A stretch of 20,082 bases of DNA from an uncultured bacterium (GCA_903911455.1 CAIWDQ010000209.1:1-20082); one strand, 5' to 3'; shown: positions 8,510 through 18,300, counted from the stretch's first letter. Made by a program: numbers and translations. Notes: a model not told the origin generated them from the letters alone.

Positions 8510-10942
8510 ATGTTTAATAAAAACACTATAAAAAAGGCTAATAATAAATCTACAATAGAACAATCAAACGAAATAGTTCCGTATAAGAAATCTTATACTA
8601 TTTTTAAATTGGCAACTATCTGTTTTCTATTTGCATTTGTTTTATACGCTAATACCTTTAAGCACTCTTATGTTTTAGATGATTATCCAATTCTTGCTAA
8701 TAATTTTGTAGTTACAAAAGGGATTCAAAGTATACCTACTATTCTCAAAACAACATATTGGTATGGTTCAAATCAGCCTATGAATGTTTACCGCCCTTTG
8801 TCGAAAGTAATGTTTGCTATCGAATGGCAGATATCTCCAGACAATCCTTATTTAAATCATTTTTTCAATGTCTTGTTTTATGCTTTAACTTGTTCGTTGC
8901 TTTTTATTGTTTTACGCAAATATCTAAACAAAGTCCATATACTAATCCCACTTGTCATTACCCTGCTTTATGCCGCACATCCTATTCATACCGAGGTAGT
9001 GGCAAACATTAAGAGTAGAGACGAAATAATGTCTTTCTTCTTTTTATTACTAACTTTATCTTTCCTTCATACATGGTTTGTTAAAAATAAATGGTGGAGT
9101 TTACTGCTTTCCATTTTCATGTACTTCCTTTCGTTTTTATCTAAGGAAGGAGTTATAACTATGATAGCTATGTTCCCAATATTTGGATGGTTTTTCACCG
9201 AGGCTAAACCTAAAACTATCCTTATAAGTTCCTTATTACTAATAGTGCCGGCAATAGCTTATTTAACTATCAGGTATCAGATCATTTCAAATCATAATAT
9301 GCCTTATGTAACTCCAATTATTGATAACTTCTTAATAGGAGCCACTGATTCAGCTTCCCATTTTGCAACTGCCATTATGCTTCTTGGTAAGTATTTAATG
9401 CTTTTGCTAATACCATATCAACTTGTTTGTGATTATTCGTTTAATCAGATTCCAATTATTGGATTAAGTGATCCAAAGTTCATAATATCTATTTTGATTT
9501 ATTTAGCTTTGGTTATTTATATAATTTTAAACTTAAAGAAAAGAAAACCTTTCACATTTGGACTCATTTTCTTTTTGATTACCATCAGTATGTATAGCAA
9601 TATATTGTTCCAGATATCTACTTCTTTTGGTGAGCGATTAACATTTCTGCCTTCTTTAGGTATTTGTATTGCTTTAGTTTTTCTTATTGCCCAATTGCTT
9701 AAAGTTGATATACATAACAGCATGCAACCTCTTGTTAATATATTAAAATCAAAACCTATATTTACTTCAATTTTTATTGTAATATTAATTGCTTTTGGTA
9801 TTAAAACTGTTGTTCGTGCTGCCGATTGGAAAGATAGAAATACTCTTTTTAGTAATGATATAATACATTCGCCCAATAGCGCTAACTTATGTATATGGCT
9901 GGGGAATACGATATTTGAGAAAGCTGAAAAAGAAACTGATAAAACTAAAAAGGATGCTACTTTGCATCAGGCATTGTCTCTTTTTGAGAAGGCTTTATCA
10001 ATATATCCTAAATATTTTAATTGCTATGGTCAGATGAGTTTGATTTATTTAGAATTGGGTGACAAACAAAAAGCTATGTCTTTTGCTGATAATGCTTTTA
10101 AACTAGATCCCACTAATGTTATTAACTTATATAATATCGGACTTTTTTATTATAAGTCGGGCAATTTTAAGACTGCTATCAATTACTTCGACAAGCTTAT
10201 TGATATTAATCCAAATCATTATGCTGCACACAATTATAGAGGGTTTTCTAAATATAATCTTAATGATTTTAATGGAGCTGTTGATGATTATAATATTGCT
10301 ATTAAGTTAAATCCTGATTATGCTGAAGCTTATAATAACAGAGGTTTAGCTAAAAACAAACTTGGCGACAATGAGGGCGCATCCAACGATTTTAATAAAG
10401 CAATTAAACTAGGTAAAGAAAATGCTGAAGCTTATAATAACAGAGGACTTATTAATTATAGTCTTAAAGATTTTAGTGGTGCTATCGACGACTATACCAA
10501 AGCAATAAAGATAAATCCAGCTTATGACAATGCTTATGCTAATCGTGGTGCAGCTAAATATTATATTAAAGATTTTGCCGGAGCTATCGAGGATTATAAT
10601 GAGGCTATTAAACTTAATCCTACTTCCGACTTATATTACAACAATAGAGGGCAAGCCAGATACAATACTAAAGATTTCGCCGGCGCAATCGACGACTATA
10701 ATACTGTAATTAAGATCAATCCGGCCTCGTCGGCTGCTTATCTTAATTTAGGGCGCATCTTAGGTGAATCTCAAAAGTATGAAGAGGCAATTGTTTATTT
10801 TAAGAAATGCATACAGTATGACCCTGAGAATATTGTGGCACATCAGAATATAAGTTTTGCCTTTCAGAAATTAAAGAAAAATGCTGATGCTAAATTATGG
10901 TTTGATAAAGCACAAGCTCTACAGCAAAAGAAAAAGCAATAA
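8510..10942 (+). CDS. TMTC-like GT-C membrane glycosyltransferase with C-terminal TPR array
   Basis: An 810-residue polytopic inner-membrane protein with a soluble repeat tail. Residues 1-28 are a basic cytoplasmic leader, and about ten membrane helices follow to residue 432. The first loop carries the acidic pair VLDDY (D57, D58), as in GT-C transferases using lipid-linked sugar donors. HPIHTEVVANIKSRDEI (157-173) and FGERLTFLPSLG (373-384) match signature regions of the TMTC/DUF1736 group of O-mannosyltransferase relatives. Residues about 485-805 form eight or nine tetratricopeptide repeats (for example AYNNRGLAKNKLGD, DFAGAIDDYNTVIKINP). The likely role is transfer of a sugar to proteins or surface polymers at the outer face of the inner membrane, with the TPRs binding the acceptor; donor and acceptor are unknown. 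The start is preceded by AAGGGGATT, an unusually purine-rich leader for this window. A small hairpin follows the stop. Confidence 0.88.
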   Translation: MFNKNTIKKANNKSTIEQSNEIVPYKKSYTIFKLATICFLFAFVLYANTFKHSYVLDDYPILANNFVVTKGIQSIPTILKTTYWYGSNQPMNVYRPLSKVMFAIEWQISPDNPYLNHFFNVLFYALTCSLLFIVLRKYLNKVHILIPLVITLLYAAHPIHTEVVANIKSRDEIMSFFFLLLTLSFLHTWFVKNKWWSLLLSIFMYFLSFLSKEGVITMIAMFPIFGWFFTEAKPKTILISSLLLIVPAIAYLTIRYQIISNHNMPYVTPIIDNFLIGATDSASHFATAIMLLGKYLMLLLIPYQLVCDYSFNQIPIIGLSDPKFIISILIYLALVIYIILNLKKRKPFTFGLIFFLITISMYSNILFQISTSFGERLTFLPSLGICIALVFLIAQLLKVDIHNSMQPLVNILKSKPIFTSIFIVILIAFGIKTVVRAADWKDRNTLFSNDIIHSPNSANLCIWLGNTIFEKAEKETDKTKKDATLHQALSLFEKALSIYPKYFNCYGQMSLIYLELGDKQKAMSFADNAFKLDPTNVINLYNIGLFYYKSGNFKTAINYFDKLIDINPNHYAAHNYRGFSKYNLNDFNGAVDDYNIAIKLNPDYAEAYNNRGLAKNKLGDNEGASNDFNKAIKLGKENAEAYNNRGLINYSLKDFSGAIDDYTKAIKINPAYDNAYANRGAAKYYIKDFAGAIEDYNEAIKLNPTSDLYYNNRGQARYNTKDFAGAIDDYNTVIKINPASSAAYLNLGRILGESQKYEEAIVYFKKCIQYDPENIVAHQNISFAFQKLKKNADAKLWFDKAQALQQKKKQ

Positions 10943-10978
10943 TAAGTTTTGTCTTTCACTATTCAACTATTTAAAGTT

Positions 10979-11003
10979 ATAGCATTTTTTGCTATTTCTT
11001 TTT
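10979..11003 (+). terminator. Weak rho-independent terminator
   Basis: ATAGCA (10979-10984) and TGCTAT (10990-10995) form a 6-base stem with a T5 loop, followed by TTCTTTTT. It lies 37 bases after the stop of the TPR protein gene. The stem is short, so it is only moderately convincing. Confidence 0.55.
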
Positions 11004-11039
11004 ACCCACTTTGCGTAAAAAAAATATTTAGTTTTTAAT

Positions 11040-11501
11040 TTTCAAATGTCACTATTGGCCCATTAGTCCCAAACGTCCTATTTCAAAATAAAGTTTACAG
11101 CTCAAAAAATAACATTCAATATAGTTTTCATATCACTTCATCCAAATAAATTATTATTTCCTTCAAAATAAATATGATTTCATCTACTAATTTTAAAATC
11201 GAATCTCTAAATAAAATGATTTAATCCTGTCAGAATATTATTCAATTCCGAAGAAAAAAGATTAATAAATGTAAAAATAATATTGACCCTCTTTTGTCTG
11301 GAAAACGCACCTCAACAAATAATATTGACACCTGACTAAATATTATTTAAAAAAGACCAATTATTATTGACACCCGAACAAATAATATCGACACCTTAAC
11401 AAATAATATTAATACCCTAACAAATAATATTGACTCCTCTACAATTAATATTGATGCCTCCGACTCTGGATACGACAACTCTTACTCTGGATAAGACCAC
11501 T
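11040..11501. repeat. Degenerate tandem array with exact 21-base period (array 1)
   Basis: About 22 units can be laid end to end with no phase slip. The clearest are the five starting at 11313, 11376, 11397, 11418 and 11439, with core AACAAATAATATTGACACC. Units at 11271, 11208, 11187, 11166, 11103 and 11082 are weaker but in the same register. The last two (11460-11480, 11481-11501) share a different core, ACTCTGGATA. From 11351 to 11494 one plus-strand frame is open and reads as a seven-residue repeat (TNNIDTL), but it has no start codon. The array fills most of a 705-base spacer between two plus-strand genes. There are no unique spacers between units, so it is not CRISPR. Confidence 0.8.
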
Positions 11502-11616
11502 TTTTCAAAATAATGAGCAAAATCAAGGGTTCTGAAAATCGTAGTGATACTTACGTGCTAAATAAAAAACATAAATCTTAATTTATATTTCATCTTTTTT
11601 GTATCTTTATTTGTTG

Positions 11617-11624
11617 TATTTTTG
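11617..11624 (+). promoter_or_regulatory. Candidate -7 element for ddl
   Basis: TATTTTTG matches TAnnTTTG exactly, 24 bases before the ATG at 11648. A TTTG at 11598-11601 is a possible -33 box, but its 15-base spacing is shorter than usual. Confidence 0.5.
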
Positions 11625-11647
11625 CGACAGGAATAAATAATCTCAAA

Positions 11648-12634
11648 ATGAAAAAGAATATTGCATTAGTTGCCGGTGGAAATTCGGGCGAAAAAGTTAT
11701 TTCAATCAAAAGTGCTTCAATAGTTGAGCAAAATATTGATACCGATAAGTACAATGTTTATAAGATCATCCTTAGCGGGAATGATTGGTATTATCAATAT
11801 AATAAGACTAAAAGAGCTTACATTGATAAAAACGATTTCAGCCTTACTATCAACAAAGAAAAGATTAAGTTCGACTGTGCATTTATAATTATTCATGGCA
11901 CCCCAGGTGAAGACGGCAAATTACAAGGCTATTTTGAGTTATTAAATATTCCCTACACCACCTGCGATCACACTACTTCGGCTATTACTTTTAATAAAAG
12001 CTATTGCAATCGTATTGTTAAAACACTTGGCATTAATGTTTCCAATTCGGTGCATTTATTTAAGCATAATACTAATTGTGTTGATGCTGTAAGGAATGAA
12101 TTAAAGCTACCTGTTTTTGTAAAGCCAAATAACGGAGGTAGCAGTATCGGTATGTCTAAAGTTAAACGATGGACAGGCTTAGAATCTGCATTAGCAAAAG
12201 CTTTTAATGAAGATGATCAGGTAATAGTTGAGGAATTTATTAAAGGCAGAGAGTTATCTTGTGGTATGATTAAAGGCAAAGATGGCTTGATTGTATTCCC
12301 TATAACTGAAATTAAAAGTGAACGTGAATATTTCGATTATAAAGCAAAATATAAAGGAGCTTCAAAAGAAATTACCCCAGCCGAAGTTGAAGAAGACGTT
12401 TCTGTAAAAGTAAAAGCAACCGCTTCTTATCTTTATAATAAATTAAATTGTCGTGGCATTGTCCGTTTCGATTTTATTCTTCAGGATGACACCAACGAAC
12501 TTTACTTCTTAGAAGTTAATACAGTCCCTGGTCAATCCGCCGAAAGCATAGTGCCACAACAAGCTCGTGCAATGGGCATGACGACTAAAGAACTTTACAG
12601 TCTTTTAATAGAAACAACTTTAATTGGAGATTAA
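11648..12634 (+). CDS. ddl: D-alanine--D-alanine ligase
   Basis: An ATP-grasp enzyme that joins two D-alanines for peptidoglycan precursor synthesis in the cytoplasm. Its 328 residues are normal for the family. Visible motifs are GGNSGEK with E15 (first D-Ala site), HGTPGEDGKLQG (83-94), the nucleotide loop KPNNGGSSIG (159-168), the metal and ATP site GIVRFDF (270-276), and FLEVNTVPGQSAES (287-300) near the end. The family more often has PGFT or PGMT where PGQS stands here, a minor variation. Y235 in DYKAKY is at the position held by Tyr in D-Ala-D-Ala ligases and Phe in D-Ala-D-Lac ligases, so a normal D-Ala-D-Ala product is predicted. The gene follows array 1 and overlaps the convergent downstream gene by 15 bases. 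Confidence 0.95.
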   Translation: MKKNIALVAGGNSGEKVISIKSASIVEQNIDTDKYNVYKIILSGNDWYYQYNKTKRAYIDKNDFSLTINKEKIKFDCAFIIIHGTPGEDGKLQGYFELLNIPYTTCDHTTSAITFNKSYCNRIVKTLGINVSNSVHLFKHNTNCVDAVRNELKLPVFVKPNNGGSSIGMSKVKRWTGLESALAKAFNEDDQVIVEEFIKGRELSCGMIKGKDGLIVFPITEIKSEREYFDYKAKYKGASKEITPAEVEEDVSVKVKATASYLYNKLNCRGIVRFDFILQDDTNELYFLEVNTVPGQSAESIVPQQARAMGMTTKELYSLLIETTLIGD

Positions 12635-13690
12635 ATCAAAGTAAACAGGCAGGTGATCGCTAAATCCACCGAGGTATTTTGGACCGTAAAATGTTCTAAA
12701 TGGTTTCACCCCAAAATAAGCTTCATCAGGCATTAATAAAAAGTCAGGTTTAAAGATGTAAGCCCTCTTATTCTTAACTTGCCACTTATTATTTTCTTTC
12801 ATCAAAGAACTTGAAACCATAAATTGGTCAATCAAACTCCATTGATCATGAAATTTGTTGGTTCCAATACCTTCTATCTTCTTCAAACCACACATCAGAT
12901 TTATAATATCTGCATCCTTATTATATATAGTATCGCATTTTACTTTCAAATACTTCGTCAAACTCTCGTCTTCAGCTTCATCATTAAAATCACCCATTAT
13001 TATAATGATAGGATTCATATTATTTTTAATCAATGTATCAATAGCATTCCTTAAAACACTTGCTACATAATTCCTTTTAGGTTGCGAAATCAAGGCACCA
13101 CCAAACTTAGAAGGAAAATGATTTACAAAAACGTGCAAAGTATCTTTATTATTAGTCAAACCTCTTACATAAAGTATATCTCTGGTTTTAGAAGCAGTAT
13201 CAAATGGGAAAATAATTCTGATAGGATAATGATAAATCTCTGTAAATTTATCCTGGCGGTAAATCAACGCAACATCTATTCCTCTTAAGTCTGGTGAGTC
13301 TTCATGTATGACTTTGTAATTATACTTACGCAAAGGAGTACCCAATACAAGACTATTCAATACAAATCGATTCTCAATCTCACAAACACCAATAAGTTCG
13401 GGAGGCTCCCAGCCGCCTACAGCAATTATAACTTTATAAATATTATTAAGCTTAGTATTAAACTTTTTAATTCCCCAGTGCATAGCCCCAAAAGAAGTGA
13501 AATCATTATAGTTTCTAAGACTATCTTTCCAATTGTCATAAAAATTCTCAAGATTATAAAACATAATCCTAAATTCATTCTTACCTCTAATATCATCATC
13601 TAAATTATTATTAAAACTATTATTTTGAGAAAAGACTATAGAAAAGCTTATCAATAAAAAGAAAAGGACAATATATTTAACGGTTTTCAT
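12620..13690 (-). CDS. Exported endonuclease/exonuclease/phosphatase family protein
   Basis: A 356-residue protein of the DNase I/EEP fold that likely hydrolyses phosphodiesters or phosphomonoesters outside the cytoplasm. Residues 1-22 are a signal peptide (KYIVLFFLLISFSIVFSQ). The family's active-site series is complete: N47 in FYNLENF, E104 in CEIEN, RGIDVALIYR (136-145), H191 in VNHFPSK, D234 and N236 in GDFND, D288 in LIDQF, and the final D345-H346 in GFSDHLPVY. The substrate cannot be told; nucleic acid scavenging is one option. The start at 13690 is set by the signal peptide. Its 3' end overlaps the ddl 3' end, so neither gene has a conventional terminator between them. Confidence 0.9.
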   Translation of the reverse strand: MKTVKYIVLFFLLISFSIVFSQNNSFNNNLDDDIRGKNEFRIMFYNLENFYDNWKDSLRNYNDFTSFGAMHWGIKKFNTKLNNIYKVIIAVGGWEPPELIGVCEIENRFVLNSLVLGTPLRKYNYKVIHEDSPDLRGIDVALIYRQDKFTEIYHYPIRIIFPFDTASKTRDILYVRGLTNNKDTLHVFVNHFPSKFGGALISQPKRNYVASVLRNAIDTLIKNNMNPIIIIMGDFNDEAEDESLTKYLKVKCDTIYNKDADIINLMCGLKKIEGIGTNKFHDQWSLIDQFMVSSSLMKENNKWQVKNKRAYIFKPDFLLMPDEAYFGVKPFRTFYGPKYLGGFSDHLPVYFDLISN

Positions 13691-13727
13691 ACTAGTTTTG
13701 GCTTAATTGTTTTAAGGAATATAAGTG

Positions 13728-13735
13728 CAAAGGTA
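13728..13735 (-). promoter_or_regulatory. Candidate -7 element for the EEP gene
   Basis: On the minus strand this reads TACCTTTG, an exact TAnnTTTG match 38 bases upstream of the ATG at 13690. No clear -33 box is seen. Confidence 0.5.
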
Positions 13736-13786
13736 ATTAAATTTAGCTTTGCACATCTTTAAATAGAAAAATCAAATATTTATTTT

Positions 13787-13794
13787 TAATTTTG
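13787..13794 (+). promoter_or_regulatory. Candidate -7 element for purQ-rnhB
   Basis: TAATTTTG matches TAnnTTTG exactly, 26 bases before the purQ ATG at 13820. It shares a 129-base divergent spacer with the promoter of the EEP gene. Confidence 0.5.
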
Positions 13795-13819
13795 CAGAAT
13801 ATATAATACAAATAGATTT

Positions 13820-14509
13820 ATGAAATTTGGTGTAGTAATATTTCCCGGTTCCAACTGTGATCATGATATGATCTATGTCTTAAAGAAGATATTAAAACAG
13901 GATGTTGTTGAGCTTTGGCATAAGAGTTCCGACTTACAGGGTTGTGATTTTATAATCCTTCCGGGTGGTTTCTCTTTTGGGGATTATCTTCGTTCGGGAG
14001 CTATTGCCCGCTTTTCTCCAATCATGGAAAAAGTTATTGATTTTGCTAATAATGGTGGTTATTTAATGGGTATTTGCAACGGTTTTCAAATCCTTTGCGA
14101 AGCACATTTATTACCTGGTACATTATTGCACAACAATAATCAGCAATTTATTTGTAAGAATGTTTACCTAAAGCCTGGTAAAACCAATTCTATAGTTACG
14201 AAGAAACTGGATCCGAATAGAGTTTTAAAAATTCCTATTGCACATGGTGAAGGTCGTTTTTATGCTGACAATTTAACTATTGCTTCTCTATTCAAAAACA
14301 AGCAGGTTATGTTCAGATATTGTGATAAGGAAGGTAATATTAGTAATGAATCAAATCCAAATGGATCTATTGATAATATTGCAGGTATATGCAACGAGAA
14401 AAGGAATATATTTGGCATGATGCCTCATCCGGAGCGTGCTGCCGATCCTGAACTAAGCAATACTGATGGTAAAATGATCTTTGATTCAATATTAGCATCT
14501 ATAAAATAA
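13820..14509 (+). CDS. purQ: Phosphoribosylformylglycinamidine synthase subunit I (glutaminase)
   Basis: A class I glutamine amidotransferase that supplies ammonia to PurL for the fourth step of de novo purine synthesis. It is 229 residues, typical of free-standing PurQ. It begins FGVVIFPGSNCDHD, has LPGGFSFGDYLRSGAIAR (47-64), the nucleophile C86 in MGICNGFQIL, and H203 and E205 in MMPHPERAADP. Presence of a separate PurQ implies a short PurL and a PurS elsewhere, since the fused large PurL carries its own glutaminase; neither is in this window. The stop codon TAA (14507-14509) abuts the rnhB ATG, so the two are surely cotranscribed and probably translationally coupled. Confidence 0.95.
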   Translation: MKFGVVIFPGSNCDHDMIYVLKKILKQDVVELWHKSSDLQGCDFIILPGGFSFGDYLRSGAIARFSPIMEKVIDFANNGGYLMGICNGFQILCEAHLLPGTLLHNNNQQFICKNVYLKPGKTNSIVTKKLDPNRVLKIPIAHGEGRFYADNLTIASLFKNKQVMFRYCDKEGNISNESNPNGSIDNIAGICNEKRNIFGMMPHPERAADPELSNTDGKMIFDSILASIK

Positions 14510-15106
14510 ATGTTAATCTCCTGCTATACTAATGACCTGATAGAAGCGGGTTGTGATGAAGCAGGTAGAGGTTGTTTGGCCGGCCCTGTGTATGCTGCGG
14601 CTGTTATTTTTCCTAAAGATTATAAAAACGAATTGCTTGACGATTCTAAAAAGCTAAACGAAAAGCAACGTTTTGCTTTGCGCAAAGTTATTGAAGCGGA
14701 AGCTTTGGACTATGCTGTTGCTAGTATTGACAATTATGAGATTGATAAGATAAATATTTTAAATGCTTCTATCAAAGGGATGCAGAATGCTGTTGGAATG
14801 CTAAAATTAAATCCCCAATTCCTACTTATAGATGGCAATAGATTTAAAGCTTACAAGGATATTCCTTATAAATGCATTATTGGAGGTGATGCTAAGTATC
14901 TTTCAATAGCTGCGGCTTCTATCTTAGCTAAAACATATCGTGATGATCATATGGAAAAGCTTCATGAGGAATTTCCACAATATAACTGGAAAAAGAATAA
15001 AGCTTATCCTACTAAAGAACACAGAGAAAAGATAAAGGAAATTGGAGTTACACCATATCACAGGCTAAGTTATAAACCTTGCCAGACATTATTACTGGAA
15101 CTTTAA
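14510..15106 (+). CDS. rnhB: Ribonuclease HII
   Basis: Cleaves RNA in RNA-DNA hybrids, including single ribonucleotides built into DNA, in the cytoplasm. Its 198 residues are normal for the family. Catalytic acids are visible at D16 and E17 in CDEAGRGCLAGP, D108 in LLIDGN, and the KTYRD motif (D145) at the end of IAAASILAK. The C-terminal GVTPYHRLSY segment is also typical. The start codon directly follows the purQ stop with no spacer. An alternative upstream start would lie inside purQ, and the position of the DEAGRG motif supports this ATG. Confidence 0.95.
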   Translation: MLISCYTNDLIEAGCDEAGRGCLAGPVYAAAVIFPKDYKNELLDDSKKLNEKQRFALRKVIEAEALDYAVASIDNYEIDKINILNASIKGMQNAVGMLKLNPQFLLIDGNRFKAYKDIPYKCIIGGDAKYLSIAAASILAKTYRDDHMEKLHEEFPQYNWKKNKAYPTKEHREKIKEIGVTPYHRLSYKPCQTLLLEL

Positions 15107-15280
15107 GTATAAAGTATAAAATTATCTCTTGATAAAAATTCCTTTTCTTTAATTAATATAACTCTGAAATTACTGCTAAAAACTTTTTGGCAAGAAATTT
15201 GTAATGTATTTAAACCAAAAGGGTAAAATTAAATCAAAACAAACATCTTTTTGTTTTAAATAATAAAAATATAAAAGTCT

Positions 15281-15314
15281 TTTGTTCGTTGTAATGATTT
15301 AAATAGTACTTTTA
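15281..15314 (+). promoter_or_regulatory. Candidate promoter of the Pls/PosA-type synthetase gene
   Basis: TTTG at 15281-15284 and TACTTTTA at 15307-15314 (seven of eight matches to TAnnTTTG) are 22 bases apart, within the spacing known for Bacteroidota promoters. This would give a leader of roughly 60 bases before the ATG at 15380. The rest of the 273-base spacer shows no other feature. Confidence 0.5.
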
Positions 15315-15379
15315 TAAACTTAAAGAAGTTAATAAAATAAGAAATTAAACAAATCTAAAACATAAGCTAAAAACTAAAT

Positions 15380-18300
15380 ATGAACAATCTAAATAATAAG
15401 GCAATACTTCACGGAATTAAAGATAATTCGTTGATAAAAGACGAATGCTTGCACGAGATCTTTGAGAATGTAGTTGACTTATATCCAAATAATGCTGCTA
15501 TTATCTTTAAAGGGAAAACTTTTACTTATAAAGATATTGATCAAAAAGCGAATCGGCTGGCACATTATCTTATTAATAAAGGTATAAAAAAAGGGGATTG
15601 TGTTGGGATATTATTAAAGAAGTCGGTTGAGACATTTGTTTCTATATTAGGTATTATGAAAGCCGGGGCAGCTTATGTTGCCATAGATATATCTTTCCCT
15701 GTAGAGCGCGCTAAATTTATTATTAGTGATAGCGGCATCAAGTATGTCCTTTCAAACACCGAATATGCTGAAGTATTTGATGTAACTTCTCAAAGTATTT
15801 TATTTGATAAAGAAATTGATGCTATCAATCAACAATCTTCCGAAAGGATTAAGCGTTCGGATATTGGCTTAACGCGAAATGATTTAAGTTATATTATTTA
15901 TACTTCGGGCACCACAGGCAATCCCAAAGGAGTAGCAATTGAACACAAAAGTGTTTGTAATCTGGTGCGGGCTTCTCAAGTTATTTATCAGATAAAACCA
16001 AACGACAGAGTTTATCAGGGATTTATTATTTCATTTGATGCTTCTGTTGAAGAGATTTGGATGGCATTTGGGCATGGAGCAGCATTAGTTCCGGCAACAG
16101 ATGAGATGCAGCAGTCGGGACCTAATCTTTTTAAGATACTTTCAGGCCTTAATGTTTCGGTTATCTCCTGCGTACCTACCCTATTAAGTATCATGGATGA
16201 GAATATTCCTTCCTTACGATTACTTATTGTTGGTGGTGAGAACTGTCCGACTCAATTAGCCGAAAGATGGGCGATTGATGGAAGAAGATTGATGAATACT
16301 TACGGCCCTACCGAAGCTACTGTTATTGCAACAGGTAGCGAGTACAAGCATGGGCGTAAACTTACTATCGGTGTGCCAATTCCTAATTATAGTGTTTATA
16401 TTATTAAAGAAGATGGTGAGTTAGCTAATATCGGTGAGGAAGGTGAGTTGATGATTGGGGGGATAGGCCTTGCAAGAGGTTATGTTAATAAAGAAGCTTT
16501 AACTAAAGAAAAGTTTATTGTAAATCCTTATAAAGAAAGTGCTGATGATCCCGATATGCTTTATCATTCGGGTGATTTAGCTAAGATAACCGAAGAAGGT
16601 GAGATAGATATATTAGGAAGAATAGATGATCAGGTTAAGATACGAGGCTTTAGAATTGAATTGAATGAAATAGAATCTTTGTTCAATACTTATGAAGAAG
16701 TTAAAACATGTGTGGTTTCGGTTGTAAATGAACCAACAGGTTTGAAATCTCTTGCTGTTTATTTGTTACCTAAAGAAAACATTACTACTATTGATACAGA
16801 GAATTTACTAAGGTTGGCTAAAGAAAAACTTCCTCCTTATATGATTCCTAAATATATTGAGATTCTTGACGAAATACCTATGCTGCCAAGTGGGAAGGCT
16901 GATAAAAAGAAACTTCCGGCACCCAAAAACAGCATAAGGATATCAAAAGGAAATCTTAAGCCTCGTACTGAGATGGAAACCATGATATATGATGTGTGGA
17001 AGGAAGTCTTTAATATTGATGAACTCTCTGTAATAGATCATTTCTTCAACGATTTGGGAGGACATTCTTTATTAGCAGCTCAAACGGTATCTAAATTAAG
17101 AACATTCCCTGAGACAGAAGCAGTAAACTTCTCAGATATTTATGAGGCTCCTACAATTGAGTTATTAGCAAAGAAACTGGAAGCACAAAAAGGGAAAAAT
17201 ACATTCAAAGCTGATGCTAAAGGCAGAGAAAGTTCTTTCTTAAAGTCATCAGCATTAAAATACAGGCTTTGTGGTGCCGGACAATTACTATTTATGTATG
17301 TAATCTTTGCATTCTTATCAATACCTGTTGTAGCTATCTTCTATTCATTCTATTCAGAAACATTAAATATTAATGAAATTGAAGACATATTTGCAGTATC
17401 AATTGGATTAATGGTTGGATATCTACCTTTATTAATGCTGGTATCAGTAGTAGTAAAATGGACTGTTATCGGAAAGTTTAAAGCAGGAAGATATCCTCTA
17501 TGGGGAAGTTATTATTTAAGATGGTGGATCGTAAGGCAGATGCAATCATTATTCCCTGTATTCCTTTTTTCCGGGACACCGTTAATGGCTTTATATTTAA
17601 GATTAATGGGAGCTAAGATAGGTAAAGATTGCTTTATAGGAACTCAACATATTAAAACCTTTGACCTTTTTACTGCCCACGATCAGGCTAATTTAGGACA
17701 TGATGCACAATTATTAGGCTACGTTATTGAAGATGGTTATTTAATATTAGGCGAAATAGAGATTGGCGAAAGATGTTATGTAGGAACCCATTCGGTATTA
17801 TCAAACAATACTAAAATGGAAAATGATGCTATGCTTTTAGAACAATCTATGGTAACTCCAGGAACTACTATTCCTGCCAGAGAAACCTGGGAAGGATCTC
17901 CTGCTGCTAAAACTCAGCCTGATGAAGACATTATTAAATTAAAACAAAACCCATATAAATCATCTGTTGGCAGAAGGGCATTGTTTGGTGTTATCTATTT
18001 CTTTGCAATGTTTATTTTTGAACTTGCACCTTTAATAGCATTAATGCCTGTTTCGTTGCTGATGTTGTTATTATATTATGATTATGATCACTGGAGCTTT
18101 TTATTCGCACCTATAGCAGCTATTGCTTTTATATTAATATTGTGTGCTGAGATGTGGGTGTTGAAGAAATTGCTTCTTGGTAAGATAAAACCGGGTATCT
18201 ATAGTATCTATTCGGGTTTCTATGTAAGAAAATGGATAGTTGACCAGATGATGTATATGAGTTTAACCGTGCTACATACTTTGTATGCTACCTTATTAAC

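Noticed and set aside
10116..10709. Plus-strand leucine/isoleucine-rich small open frames
   Set aside because: They are out-of-frame readings of the TPR repeats.
11040..11501. CRISPR array
   Set aside because: Units abut with no unique spacers, the unit is only 21 bases, it is degenerate, and no cas gene is near.
12824..13603. Plus-strand open frames of 68-99 residues
   Set aside because: They are shadows of the minus-strand EEP gene, which has a complete active-site series.
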